Part shown: piece after piece, positions 22,435-34,638 of the stretch
Layout: every line of letters starts with the position of its first letter
How positions within the stretch are numbered: position 1 is the stretch's first letter
Source: Austropuccinia psidii
Taxonomy: Eukaryota > Basidiomycota > Pucciniomycetes > Pucciniales > Sphaerophragmiaceae
DNA: 64,000 nucleotides
Assembly (NCBI GenBank): GCA_023105745.1
Contig: JALGQZ010000004.1
Coordinates: 41,492,437-41,556,436 of the forward strand
Direction of reading: 5' to 3'
Program-made: the position numbers and the translations under genes
The notes under the pieces: model-generated
Told to the model about the DNA's origin: nothing
Database searches by the model: none
The model's input: the letters and a program-made list of their open reading frames with translations, nothing else

Positions 22435-23902
22435 ATGGAAAATTTTCCAAAAGTTTTAAATTTTAAAGACTACGTAAATTTCGATTGTTGGATTAAATTA
22501 GAAGAATTGATTAACGTACCCTTAAAGCAAGGTAAATTTAAAATTAAATGGAAATTTCAAAAACCAACCAATTTTGAAAATTTCCATTCAAATTCTTCAA
22601 ATTCAACTTCTTCAAATTTTTCAAATTCAAATCAAAAATTTAAATCAAATCCTTCAATCTTAATAAACAACAATCTATCTTTATCTTCATCAAATTTTAA
22701 ATTATCAAATTCTTCAAATAATTCGGTCGATTCAACTGATTCAGATCATGATAACGATTCATTAAAATCAAAATCAAATCCATCATCAAATTCAAATTCA
22801 TCGTCAAATTTAAACTTCAACTTAAATTTAAATTTAAAATCGCAATCTTCAGGTTCAACAGATTACATCGAAATCAAAAATTATAACGTCATCTTCAAAA
22901 AAACTTTTCATTGCTTTATTACTATACAATTAGATAAAAATGGTACTTTAAACTCAAATATCTTAAATTTATCAATCAAACATCAAAATCAAAACAATCT
23001 AGGTAAAAAAATCATCAATCGTTTAGGCTTAATTCAATTAGATACATCTCGTTTTACTCCAAAAATCTCACAAAATTCATTAAATTTAAATCATCAAATT
23101 AATAAATTAGAAAATCTTAAATTATTACTTCAAAACTCTAAAACTAACGCTTCATTAAAATTTCAAATTCAAATGATTTATTTAAGCGGCTCAAAATCTT
23201 TTAAATCGTATTTAAATTTTCATCCTTTTTCAAATTCAAATTCTTATCCTTATCACTCACATCTTAATAAATCTTTAGGCCTTCATCTTCAAATGATAAA
23301 TTATTTTATAATCCTAAAATCTTTCAAGATGATTCAAAATCAGGTATATAAATCTTCTTCTAATCTAAATCATCATCTAAATTGTTTTTTTTAAAAAAAA
23401 AACTAATTCATTTAAAAAAGTCTTAACTAGGTCAATCTCAAAATCTAAATCTCATCTTTCTTCTACAAACTCTTCAAGTTCAAGTAAAAGAAAAAAATTC
23501 ATCTCAAATCGTCTTCAACTTTCAAATACATCTCCTTCAATCTCTTCTAAATCTCCTTCATCTTGTCTGATCAAATCTAATCATCAAGATAACACTCTTC
23601 AAGCTGCTGATCAAGTCATCAACTTAATCTTTTCTAATAATTACGTTCCTTCATCAGGTCCCGTCTCTCAACGTCATCAAACTCAAAACGATAAAAAATT
23701 AGATTCAATTTCAATTGCAAATTCATCTCAAAAACTCAAAATAACCAAAAACTTGGACTCAACCATAAATGATCATCAAATTCTTAATCATTCAAAAAAA
23801 CATCCTGAGAGTATTAAAACTAAACTACGCTCATTTCATCGTCCTCAAAGTATTCGCTCATTCAGTTTCACTTCACTTCAAAAGTCAAATAGTCATACTT
23901 AA
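22435..23902 (+). CDS. NT-type C2 domain protein (EEIG1/EHBP1 N-terminal-like), intact, three exons
   Basis: Exons 22435-23207, 23279-23343 and 23421-23902 are joined by GT-AG introns of 71 and 77 bp and give an uninterrupted 439-residue protein starting MENFPKVLNF. NT-C2 hallmarks: KFKIKWKFQKP near residue 40; after a Ser/Asn-rich insert (about 52-142), IEIKNYNVIFKKTFHCFITI and LDKNGTL near 143-172; a GLIQLDTSRFT strand; and LLLQNSKTNASLKFQIQM near 230-250. The family uses this domain as a membrane or adaptor module at the cell cortex or on vesicles; the cargo here is unknown. The C-terminal ~160 residues are Ser/Lys-rich and probably disordered. It keeps many CpGs (about 23 by eye), unlike its surroundings. 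An upstream in-frame TTG at 22408 is not needed. The acceptor of intron 2 (AAAAAG) is weak. Confidence 0.8.
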
Positions 23903-25036
23903 TCATTCCCTCAAAAATCTGCTCAGGCTAGCCCAAACTTTGAACTTCTAACTCAAACTTGATCTTTTTTTTGAATAACTTATTTCCATTGGCGTACAAA
24001 AACAGGACTTGGTATCGGAAAAATCACATCACACCTTTAGAGTTTTCTATCATTCATCATTTTGGATTATTTGTATCTTTTTCATTTATTTAGCATCAAA
24101 ACACTTCAATTGGTATTATTTGCATTCAAGAAATCTTTCCTCATTTCGATGTCTCATTATCATCAAAATATTTTCTTCATTAAATTGAAAATCACTTCCC
24201 CCCTAAATCATCAATAAACTCAAAACAAAAAACCTTAAACTGGTTCAAAAAAAATAAGCAAATAATTTTTACAATAAAATATCAACCATGAAGAAGTACT
24301 CAAAACTAAGCTTAAATCATCATTTTTGAATATTAATTCACATAAATCAAATTCAATTTTTTGAAAATCAACCTTTTGCCAAAAAAAAGTGGTGAAAAAG
24401 TGGTAAGTTGGATGAATTGATAAAGTTAAATTTTAAAAATGTTCATGTCAAAAAATATATAAAGAAACTTTCCCTTGATCCATTAATCAATACTATACAT
24501 TAAACCAATTAAAACTCCCTTGAGTTTTACTTAGCTTTCAATTAAAACAAAAACTTGTAATTTTCTTTATAAAAATCAAAAAAATAAAATCACAAGCTTC
24601 AATCATAAATTCCAAAATGAATAATTAATAAAATAAAAAAATAAACTTTAGGATAATTTAATTTGGTAAAAAAATGGGTCTGAATATGAGCTAAGGTTGG
24701 GGTGATGAAAGAAAATAATCAAATTAGTTAAATTTAATTTACTTTGATTTTTTAAATTCTTTTATATTTGAGTTTTTTTTTTCTAAAAGAAATTAAATTA
24801 AATTGAATTAAATTAAATCAAAGTCAATTAAATTAACTAATAATAAGAATAATATTTTTTTTAATTTTTGAGGGGAGGGAGGGAGTGGCAGGTGAGGGAT
24901 AGTTTGATTATTATTATTATTCCACTTATAATTTAAGTTATTTTGTTTTTTTTAAAAAAATAAATAAATAAATATTTTTTTTTAAAAAAAAAAAGTTTTG
25001 AATTATTAATTTAATTTAACTTGATTATTTTTTTAT
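23903..25036. other. Downstream region of the C2 gene
   Basis: Probable 3' UTR for the first ~300 bp: CpG persists to about 24150, and an AATAAA lies at 24212. AT-rich spacer follows, ending in the TSD of MULE copy B at 25037. No further gene is seen. Confidence 0.5.
24871..24899 (+). other. G-rich run with quadruplex potential
   Basis: GAGGGGAGGGAGGGAGTGG followed by a further GGG at about 24896 gives four runs of three or more G in an otherwise G-poor region. Structure is predicted only. Confidence 0.4.
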
Positions 25037-25044
25037 TAATTTTA

Positions 25045-28000
25045 GGGTGTTGGTAAACACAGGTAAGCCCTTATGTGTTTTTACCAATTTATGGTAAAAA
25101 CATGTAAGTGACCTTATTTTTCAAAAAAAATTCCTCAGGCTCAGTTTTGAGGATTTTTTTTAATTTTTTTTTCCATATTTTTCCTGACTTGAAATGTCAA
25201 TATACACAAATTTTTTCAATTTTTTTTTTTTTGCCAAATTTCACAAATTTGGCTAAAATGCCAAAAATGGCATATTTTTTTCAAAAATTCATTTAAAATC
25301 TTCCCACTTATGAATTTCCTTAATTTTTTTTTTAAAAATAAAGGGTTCAATTTGAAGAATAAAGCACTAAAAGCCCATTATTTTGGGATTTTTTTTTTGG
25401 TGGGACAAGTGAAGGCACAAAAAGGTTTTTTTTTTTTTCAAATGTTTTTTCTTGTCATTTTAATATAACTATTTTTAAAAAGTTAATTTAATAACTTCCC
25501 ACTTATGAATTTCCTTATTTTTTTTTTTAAATTGAAGGGTTCAATCTGAACAATAAAGAACCAAAAGCCCATGATTTTGGGGAATTGTTTTGGTGGGACA
25601 GCAAGTGCAGGGGTAATAAGTGTATTTTTTCAGATTTTTTTTTTCCTTGTTTGTAATATGACTATTTCTAAGTACAAAAGTTTCAAATGTTTGATAAAAA
25701 AAAAAGGAGACTGAGGTGGGATTTAAGCAATAAAAATGACTGAGGAGGGGGAGAATTGGCAAAAATTGTATATACAAAAATCAATTAATCAGAATCAACC
25801 TCCAAAATAGTGTGTTTTTTTTGAGAGGGGGGAGGAAGATTGGACAAATAAAACATTCTGTGTTTCTTAAATTTATCAGCCCACCCCAGAGCTTGTGGTT
25901 GGGTATGAATATACCAATTCACAGTAATGGGGGGGGGAGACTGGATAAATTTTTAGAAATGATTATGTCCAAAGGAAAAAAATGAGCACAGCTATCCAAG
26001 AAGCAGATGAAAATGGGGGGATTATCATTTGGAGGACAGAAATAAGGGAAAAAAGAAAAAGATTGGACTTTGGAATAAAGAAAAATGGTCTTTTATACTT
26101 ATTTGAAATTGGATCCCCCATGTCAGGCATGGAAATCCACTTGCTTTTTGGAGCCTGGCCAACATCTTCATACCATTCAATTCTGTCCAAATAAGAGGAT
26201 ACTGAGGGAATTAAGGTGTTCATGGCCTCATAAAGGTCTTTATTTTGTTGAATTTCTTCATCCAAGTGACCTCTCAAATCAGTCCATTGATCTTGAGTCT
26301 TGTAAATGTAGTGGGATACTGTTCTGTAGCCACAGTTTCCATCACCCTGGACATTGATTGCCTTGAAGGTGTATTTCAATATAAACTTGGGCAAGTCTTT
26401 TGAGCCAGTTATCTGATAAAATAAGGTCAAAAAAATTAATAAATATCAAAATAAACAAGAGAAATTTACATTCAAAACAATCAGAAACTCACACACAGCT
26501 TTGAGAATTCATCACTTGTGTGATAATTGCTTTGACAATGCTCAAAGGTCAAGTCAATTGAATCATATATCTTCAAACTGGTGGCAGGCTTGTGTGATTT
26601 TCTTTGTGATGTTTTGCTTCCAATTGCAAATATTCTTGACCTTCTAAGGGTTACTTCTGATTTATTTAATTCAGTTTCTGAGGGTAGTGAATCTGATAAA
26701 ATGATGGATTTAGATAATGAGTCCTCAGAATCTTCAGAATCTTCAGATGAGTCCACTTCCATAATTGGAAAGGGGACATTTGACTGGGATCTTGATGTTG
26801 TTGTGCTGGTCACTTTTGATGGGGGTCTTCCTCTTCTCTTGGATTGAATTTCAATTATTTCAAATATTGAAGGTTCTCTTTTATTTGGATTTTTGTTTTT
26901 TTTCTTGGCTCCTTGAAGTCTTCCACAGATATTCTTGCATTCTAGAGGGTCCTCATAACATTTATCATCCTCTTGACCCTTGGGAATTTGATCAAATTGG
27001 ACTTTTCCAGTCAAAACATCTTAAAAATGTTGAAGAATTGGGGTGATTTCTGCTATTGATCTTTGAAAAAGGTCTTCCCAAATAGCTTCAAATATTTTAT
27101 GGGATTCATTCATTCTTTATTTTTCAAAAATTTGATCATCACCTTGAAAACCAACCTGAGAAGAATATGACAAATAAAATCAGTTAATAAGGAAAAAAAA
27201 ATAAGAATAAGAAATTAAAAAACCCTCACAGGAAAATTCAAATGACATTGAGGATGGAAGTCTGGTATTTCAAGCCTTTGGCACTTGGAAAATGCCTTTT
27301 GGGTCTTATTCTTGCAAGGAATGACTTTATAATCATTGTATTTGTTGGTGCATTTTTCATGGGGAGGAAATTTGGTTCTGAAATTGTCAAAGGAAATCTG
27401 AAGAGAATAATGAGACACCTTGCCATTGAGGGCACAGATGTGTAGAGGAAAATTCTTGACATGGACAATCATTTCTTTGGAGATTCTGTTGATAATTTCA
27501 ATAAATTGTTTTCTGAATGCCATGTGGAGAGCCCTGACTACCTCCAGGAGAGTACCAGTGGCCGTTTGGAGCCAAAGTTTCACCATTGCATGGGCACCTT
27601 CAACTCAGGAGGTGGAGCCCACACCCAGGTGGCAATGGTGGTTGGTCCAGGCTGGCACATAATACTCCTTTAGCGGAAGCCAGGTATATTCCAAATACTG
27701 CAAGACTTCAGGATTTTTGACATGCTTTTGAAGCTTCTTCCAGTTTTCTTTGAAAGAATTTTCAGTGGATGAATACATAACCTTAGAAATGAGTCCCAAA
27801 GTCATTAATAAAAACAAAAATAAGAAAAAAAAGTCAAAAAAAGTGAACTAAAGTGAGATATAGAAGTATATTACTTGATTCAAAAGGCCCATAAAATTTT
27901 CAAAATCAGTTCCATGACCAATTTTATTCATGAAATGAGAAGATACATTTTTATTGATGTTCCAAATGAATAGCATGACTTTGGAGTCTGGGAAGAGCTT

Positions 28001-29402
28001 CTTAAGAGAGTTTTTCCACGCCAAATAGCTGTCAATAACAATAACTGCAGGGGGAACAAGATTGGTGTTTTTGAGGACCTTTTCAATGTATTTATTTAAT
28101 GGCCAAGTATATGAAGTTTCATTTTCATTCTTCATCAAACAAAAAGCCCCAGAAAAGGTCTTATTGGTTGATCTCAATCCAACAATATGAGAAAGGGGCA
28201 TTTTGTACTTATTGGTTTTATAAGTACAATCCATAAGAATTACATGAGGAAAGCCATGAAGGAGTTTTATGGAAAGGGGGTGAGTGAAAAACAAAGAGTT
28301 AATGTGTCCCTCAGCATGCCTTGCAGAGGACCACACAAATTTTTCTTCTTTGAGGGTTTCAATAAGAGTATAAATGGGCCTTCTGCCTTACAGTTTGTCT
28401 TTCTTGATTTTCTTGACTTGGTTGTAAATGTCTTGAAGGATTACAGGCCTTTCAGACTCCCTCTGGCTGCATAATTGGGCCTGAATTTGACTTGGCATGA
28501 GCAGTGATTCCAACATTTGAGCAGTTTATGATGTTTCTTGCTCATTGAATTTCCTGAAAGCAGGATGTGCCATAATATTTTCAGTGGCATCATGGCTATT
28601 TTCAGGATTTTTGACTTTAAAAGTCCAAGTGGTACTCTTGGAATATTTTCTGGCATAAATTCTAAAAGGAAAGTCAAGATTTCTTGAGGTGACTGTTTTG
28701 GAGGAGCTTTTGTTGGAATTTGGGGTCCCAGACCTGTCACAACCTATATCAATTTGGTTGTGGGTCATATTGGACCTCAAGGTGAACACAGCATACCCCT
28801 GAGCCCTGGCAACATTATGCATATGTTGCCAAAGAAGCTCAAGGGTCTGAAATTAACCTTCAGTGGGGGGTTTAAGCATTTTTGAATGAAAAATATGTAT
28901 AAAAGTGAAAAAAAAGGGGAATTTGGGTATTTGGAATGGGGTAAGAACCTTTTGAAATGTGAAAAAGAAGTGAAAAAAGGTGTGAAAAATGAAAACAAGT
29001 GGTTAAGAGTGAGAAAAGTGGTTTAAATGAGGGATTAATCAATTAGGGAAGGTAAAAAATTGGAAATTTAAAGGCTTGAAAGCTGTTTTTTGTGGTTGAA
29101 AATGCAGTCTTTGGGGGAAAAAAGGAAAGAAAATTGTGAAAAGCTTTGAAAAATTGCTTTGTTAATGCTGTTTTTTAAAAAGAATTGTTTGGGGTGGGGA
29201 TAATGTGCATTATTTGGGGGGGGTGCTGGGACAAAAAATCTGAACCAATTGGGAGTTAAAGGGGTTTTTATGGAAAAAACCCTTTTTGGGGCATGTTTTG
29301 GCCCAATACAGGCGTGGTTGTGTTTCATTTTTGATTAAAATTGGGCCCAGGGCACCCCTTACGTGTTTTTACCAATTTGCTTACATGTTTTTACCAACAC
29401 CC
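25045..29402 (-). mobile_element. MULE copy B, full length, inverted relative to copy A
   Basis: Complete terminal inverted repeats (GGGTGTTGGTAAAC at 25045, inverse ending ACCAACACCC at 29402) are flanked by a perfect 8-bp duplication TAATTTTA (25037-25044 and 29403-29410). It carries the same transposase-OTU gene as copy A on the minus strand (28879-25785) and the conserved non-coding 3' block (25050-25780). The 5' region has a homologue of the GGGCCCAGGGCACCCC block seen in copy A near 10240. CpGs in the terminal motifs have largely become TG/CA. Dead but structurally complete. Confidence 0.9.
25785..28879 (-). pseudogene. MULE transposase-OTU protease fusion, copy B (degenerate)
   Basis: Same exon plan as copy A: exons 28879-27875, 27781-27230 (552 nt, the same length as in copy A), 27155-26493 and 26411-25785. 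All donor and acceptor dinucleotides are retained. An early frameshift follows the start codon, and stops interrupt exon 1, the Glu-containing motif (a stop just before VEGAHAMVK) and exon 3. Exon 4 has a one-base deletion near 26085 that removes the OTU His segment from frame; the Cys box GDGNCGYR is intact. The second Asp region reads VIVIDSYLAWK and the WHI motif has become WNI. Shared introns and domains confirm that the fusion predates the copies. Confidence 0.88.
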
Positions 29403-29410
29403 TAATTTTA

Positions 29411-29865
29411 TTAAGAAGGTTTTTGTACTAGACTTATTTTTTTTAAAAAAAGTAGTTAGGTAAACATGATAGGGCCCTATGCATATGCCTAGCAAATCAT
29501 AGTAATAGATAGAAATATATACTGAAGTGAAATTTTTTGACATTAAAAGTTATTTCAATGCCAAAATTCTAATTTAATTTTTTTTTTCCCATTAATTATA
29601 CAAAAAAAAAACTCTCCAAAAATGGTTAAATCAACATTTGGTTTGTTTGTTTGCTTTTTTTTTTTAAAAAAAAAAAAAAAGCAAAAGAAAAATTTATGGA
29701 TTAAAATAAAGTGTTATCTTGAGGGGGTGACCTCTTTTTTTTATTCTTAAACCCAAAATCAGGGCTTTTTTTGGGGGGGAGATTAAGGAAGGAATTTTTA
29801 CACTTTTTTTTTTTAAAAAAAGAAATAAAATACAAATTAATAATATAAAAAGAAAAAAAAATCAA
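29411..29865. other. AT-rich spacer between MULE B and element E
   Basis: About 450 bp with poly-T and poly-A runs (29655-29680) and no coding signal. Confidence 0.6.
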
Positions 29866-30789
29866 GGGTGTTTGTAAACCCATATAATCCCTTATGTGTT
29901 TTTTTGCCATCAATTGGTAAACAAAATGTAATTTTATGATAAAAACAAATAATTGGTTGTTTTGAAAATGAAATAAAGGGAATCATTAATACCATAAATG
30001 GAATTGTTAATGCCATAAATGGAATTGTTAATGCCATAAATGGAATTGTTAATGCCACAAATGGAATTGTTAATGCGATAAATGGAATTATTAATTCCAT
30101 CAATGGCATTGTTAGTGCCATTTATGGTATTGTTAAGGCCATTAATGCCATTGTTGAGGCCATTTATGTCATTCTTAAATGCATAAATGGCATAGTTCAT
30201 GCTATTAATGGCTTTTTTCATGCTATCAATGGCATTGTTAAGGCCATACAATTCCATTTATGGCATTTTTGTAATGCCATTTATGCCAATGTTATGGCCA
30301 TAAATAGAATCTTTATGTCATTCTTGATGCCATAAATGGCACTGTTAAGGCCAGAAATGGAATTTTAACTTCAATTCATCATAAATTACATTTTGAATTC
30401 AATTGATTCCATAAATGTCATTTTCAATTTAATTACAAACATGAACAAAAAAAAAAATCGACTTTTTGGACCTACAATTGTCCTAGCAAAAAAAAATATT
30501 CAAACTTTTAGGTTTCTTGTTTTTTATTCTCATGGATTTTGCAATCTATATTAAAAAGAAAATTATGGAAATTAATAAGTGGGGAAATATTTAATCATTT
30601 TTTTTTCAAAAAAATATGCAATTTTGCCAAATTGGGCAAAAAAGAAAAAAATTGAAAAAATTTTAGGACCTTCCCATCCCATTTTGAAAAAAATATGGCC
30701 AAAAAAAAAATATTAAAAATTCTCAAAACTGAGCCTTAGGAATTTTTGTTTACAAAAAATAAGTCACTTATGTTTGTTTACCAACATCC
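29866..30789. mobile_element. Element E: chimeric derivative (21-bp repeat array plus MULE 3' end)
   Basis: Left end GGGTGTTTGTAAACCC and right end TTTACCAACATCC are decayed versions of the family termini; no convincing TSD remains. The left two-thirds (29970-30390) is the array of GGAATTGTTAATGCC-type 21-bp units seen in D and F. The right third (about 30425-30785) is homologous to the non-coding 3' end of the MULE copies, including CTCAAAACTGAGCCTTAGG. It thus joins the satellite core to an autonomous-element end. No protein is credible: the frames open on both strands arise from the 21-bp (7-codon) periodicity. Confidence 0.8.
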
Positions 30790-32681
30790 TAAATTAAAAA
30801 GGTGAAATATTAGTTTTTTTTTGTTTTTAAATTATTTATATATATATATATAATTTTTTTTTTTTTAAAAATTAAATTCTTATTTTATTTTTGAAAAATT
30901 TCTTTTGAAATTAATGTTAATTAAAAAGTATTTTAATTATAAAAGAAATAAGATTAAATCAAAATAAAACAAATTATTTTTTTTAATATGTATTAAGATT
31001 GAAATTAAATTAAATTAAAAATAAAAATAAAAATTCATTAATATTTTATTTAAATTAATATTATAATTTTTTTTCAATATATATATAATAATATATATAA
31101 AAAAAAAAAATTTTAAAATCTTTTTTTTCCAAATTCAAAAAAATGATAATTTAATTTTATATTCATTAATATTTTTTTTAATTATAAAAAGAAGAAAAAA
31201 ATTGTTATTATTATTATATTTTTTTTTTTTTTGAAAATTAAAATAAACTTAACAATTTATTTCATAATTTATTTCATAATTTATTTTATAATTTATTTTA
31301 TAATTTATTTTATAATTTATTTTATAATTTATTTTGTAATTGATTTTATAATTTTTTTTATAATTTTTTTTATGATTTTTTTATAATTTTTTTTATAATT
31401 TATTTCATAATTTTTTTTATAATTTTTTTAATTTTATTTTTTATTTTTTCTATTAAACTTTTGAATTTCTTTTTTTTCAATTTAATTAATTAAAAAAATG
31501 AGTTTTTTTTTAAAAAAAAAAAAAATTTTTTTTTTTTTAATCTCAAGATTTTTCTCATTCAATTTTAAATAGATTTTTTTTTTTGGAATTAATTTTGTTG
31601 TTTTTTATTTTAAATTTCTTTTTTTTTTTAATTAGAATTAATTTAAATCTTTAATATAGTTAATTTTAAAAATTATAATTAGATATTTAATTTTTTTTTT
31701 TAAAAAAAAAATTTGATATGGTTTAGTTAAAATTATTTCCTTTTTTTGAAATCCTTTATAATTATTTTTTTTAAAGATTATTTGATGAATTCAAAACAAG
31801 ATGGAATATCTAATAATTTGGTTTTTAACTCATTTTAGTGTTGAAAAAAAACATTCATTTGTATTTTCAGTATCTTGAGTATTCGTTAATTTGGTACTTT
31901 AATTCAATTAATCTTGAAAACCTCTAAAAAAATAACCCTTTTATTTATCAGTTCGGAAAATAATTCATTTGATAAGTTTCTCCCAATTTTTTTGTATTAT
32001 TCTTCTATTTATTTAGTAAGCTAAAAACCTTCATTGTCAAACTATTTCTGTTTTAAATAATAAGAAAAAACATATCATAAATTAAGGTTTTCTTTTCTTT
32101 TCAAAAAAAAAGAGAATACTCACTGGAAGCTTCAAATTCCAATTTGTATAAAAAATATACTCAATTACAAATAAGATTATGTGTTCTTTTTGGTAATTTT
32201 AAGCTTTATTTTTAAGAGGAATTTAATTATGAATTATATAAGTATTAGCAATTTTTTTATTTTTATTTTTGCTTTATTTTTTTTGATTGATTTTAAATGA
32301 TTTTTTTCAAGGAAAAATGAGATATTCAACCTAAAATGTTTGTGGGATTAAAAGTGGAATATTTATTATTTTATTAAGTTTTTAATTAAATATTATTTAA
32401 ATTAATTTCAAATTAATTAATTAATTTAAATCCTTAATTTTTTTAGCTTTGTATAATTAATCAAAAAAAATCATTTAAATTGAATTATAAATTAAAATAT
32501 TTAAAAAAAAATTTATGGTCCATTTGAGATGTTAATTTAATTTAACTTAAATTATGAATCAAGTTTTTTTTTTTTTTTTTAATTGAAAGAAAAATAAAAA
32601 AAAATATAAATTAAAATATCATTATTAAATTTTTTAATTTTTAAAAAAAAAAATCATTCAATTTTTCTTTCCAATCATTTA
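30790..32681. other. AT-rich spacer with 12-bp minisatellite
   Basis: No gene. Homopolymer-rich; the most ordered part is the 12-bp array at 31255-31400 listed separately. It ends in TATATTTA (32682-32689), the TSD of element F. Confidence 0.6.
31255..31400. repeat. 12-bp AT minisatellite (unit ATAATTTATTTT)
   Basis: About a dozen imperfect tandem copies. The best-conserved copies are at 31275-31335, and units degrade to ATAATTTTTTTT towards the right. No spacers, so it is not a CRISPR-like array. Confidence 0.75.
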
Positions 32682-32689
32682 TATATTTA

Positions 32690-33386
32690 GGGTGTTGGTA
32701 AACCCACGTAAGATTTTAGTAAAAACACGTAAGCCTTTACGTGTTTTTACTAAAAACTTACGTGTTTTTGCCATCAATTGGTAAAAACACGTAATTGTAT
32801 GGTAAAAAGACATAGGGGTGGTTTTTAAATGAAATATGGATATTTATGGCATTTTTAAGGCCATTAATGGCATTATAAATGCAATAAAGGTCCTTATTAT
32901 TGCTATTTATGGCATTATCAATGGAATAGAGGGACATATTAATGCCATAAATGGCATTATAAGTTCAATGAAGGGAATTATTAATGCTATAAATGGAATT
33001 ATTAATGCCATAAATAGCATTTTTAATACCACAAATAGAATTCTTAATGCCACAAATGGCATTTTTAATTCCATAAATGGCATTATTAATTCCATAAATG
33101 GAATTGTTAATGCCATTTATGGTATTTTTGAGGCCATTTATGGCATTGTTAAGGCCACAAATGACATTAAAAATGCCATTTATGGAATTTTTAAGGCTAT
33201 AAATGACATTAAAAATGGAATGAATGTCCTTAACAATGCCATTTATGGCATTATTAGTTTCATTTATAGCCTTAAAAATTCCATAAAGAGCATTGTTAAT
33301 GTCATTTTTGGCCTTAACATTTTTAGTAAAAACACGTAAGGGCTTACGTGTTTTTACTAAAAGCTTACGTGCTTTTACCAACACCC
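32690..33386. mobile_element. Foldback/MITE-like element F (youngest looking of the family)
   Basis: Ends GGGTGTTGGTAAACCCACG and the inverse ACCAACACCC are flanked by a perfect TATATTTA duplication (32682-32689 and 33387-33394). Subterminal motifs TTACGTGTTTTTACTAAAA occur in both orientations. Eight ACGT sites are intact, whereas element D has lost nearly all of its equivalents to ATGT/ACAT. The core (about 32845-33310) is the 21-bp near-palindrome array. It has no gene; repeats of Asn-Gly-Ile-type peptides in several frames are a by-product of the period. Confidence 0.87.
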
Positions 33387-33394
33387 TATATTTA

Positions 33395-34293
33395 TATCTA
33401 TATATTTTTTTTTTGAATTTTCTTAAAATCCAAATAAAATTTGATAAAATTTAAAAGGATTTTTTGTTTTTTTTTAATTTTCCAAATTGATATTTTTTTT
33501 TTTGCTTTTTTTTTAGTTATTAAATTTTACTTAAACTTTATTATTAAAGTTTATATATATTAAAATAAACAATGAAATATTTCATTTTTAATATTATATT
33601 CTTCAATTAAATAGGTTTTGAAATTTTTTATAGATTCAAATTAATAGATTTCTATATCATCTCAAACAAAAAAAATACAAATAAAAGGTCTTGTTTGTGA
33701 AATAAACTTAAACAATATTAATGTGGGTTATATCTTATCTTTTTTTTTATTTTAAATTTAATTAATAAGAATAAAATTATTAAGTAGATTCAAAATCTTG
33801 AATTATTTAGGAGTGAACAAAAATCAAGTAGGTAATTTTACCCAATTCATCAACCTTGGGTTTAAATATAAAATCTTATAAATTGAATGAGTCAAAAACT
33901 GCTTCAATGTAATTTATTCCCTGAAGAGATTATTGTCTATTTTTGGATTTTCAATTATATATACCTTTTATGAAAATTTTTCCTTCTTAATTCCTTTGAT
34001 AAGATAATATTGATTTTATTTGATTATTATCAATTTTTTAAGAGTTTAAAGAAGAAATTCATTACTTTTTTTCTTCCTTTAATTTTTTTGAGATTAACTT
34101 ACAAAAATATTATCTTGAGGACCATAATTATTTTCAGGATTTATAAAGCTTAATTTTTAAATCTAATCTTTAGAATATTTCCTTTTCATAAAAGAAAACA
34201 AACAAACAGTTTTTTGGATTTAAAATTTCTTTTATTAGATTGGTAATTAAATATTTCTCATTAAATTTGAAATCTTATTTAAATTTTATTTTC
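33395..34293. other. AT-rich spacer
   Basis: About 900 bp without a recognisable gene, up to the PIF/Harbinger left end. Confidence 0.6.
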
Positions 34294-34297
34294 AATA

Positions 34298-34325
34298 GGG
34301 GGTGTCAAACCTACCAAATCCCTCA
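34298..34325 (+). repeat. Left terminal inverted repeat of the Harbinger element
   Basis: GGGGGTGTCAAACCTACC and then AAATCCC pairs with the inverse of 40428-40455, with mismatches only at three consecutive central positions. Confidence 0.8.
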
Positions 34326-34638
34326 CTCAAAATCCCAAGTTTTTTCTTTTGCCAAATCCTGCATTAACTTTTTGGTATTTGGGGAATCCCACACCTCAAG
34401 AGGTGAGGTATTTTGAGGCACAAAAAACCAGGTTTTTTAGTACCAAATCCCATGTTTTGATACTAAAATCCTGCCTTTAGCTTCACTTAAAGGGTCATTT
34501 TTACTACACACAACTAAGTATGGGCACATTGAATGGCATAAAACTCCCCCTCTCTTTCATAAAATCTGAATATACTGGTAATTTATTAAGTTATTTGATT
34601 TCAAATTTCATTTTCTATACATATTTTCTTCATTTACC

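Noticed and set aside
31255..31400. Regular short repeats resembling an array
   Set aside because: Contiguous 12-bp AT units without spacers, hence a minisatellite, not CRISPR.
32836..33384. 167- and 139-codon frames in element F, and similar frames at 29837-30257
   Set aside because: Same 21-bp periodicity artefact; no start context or domain.
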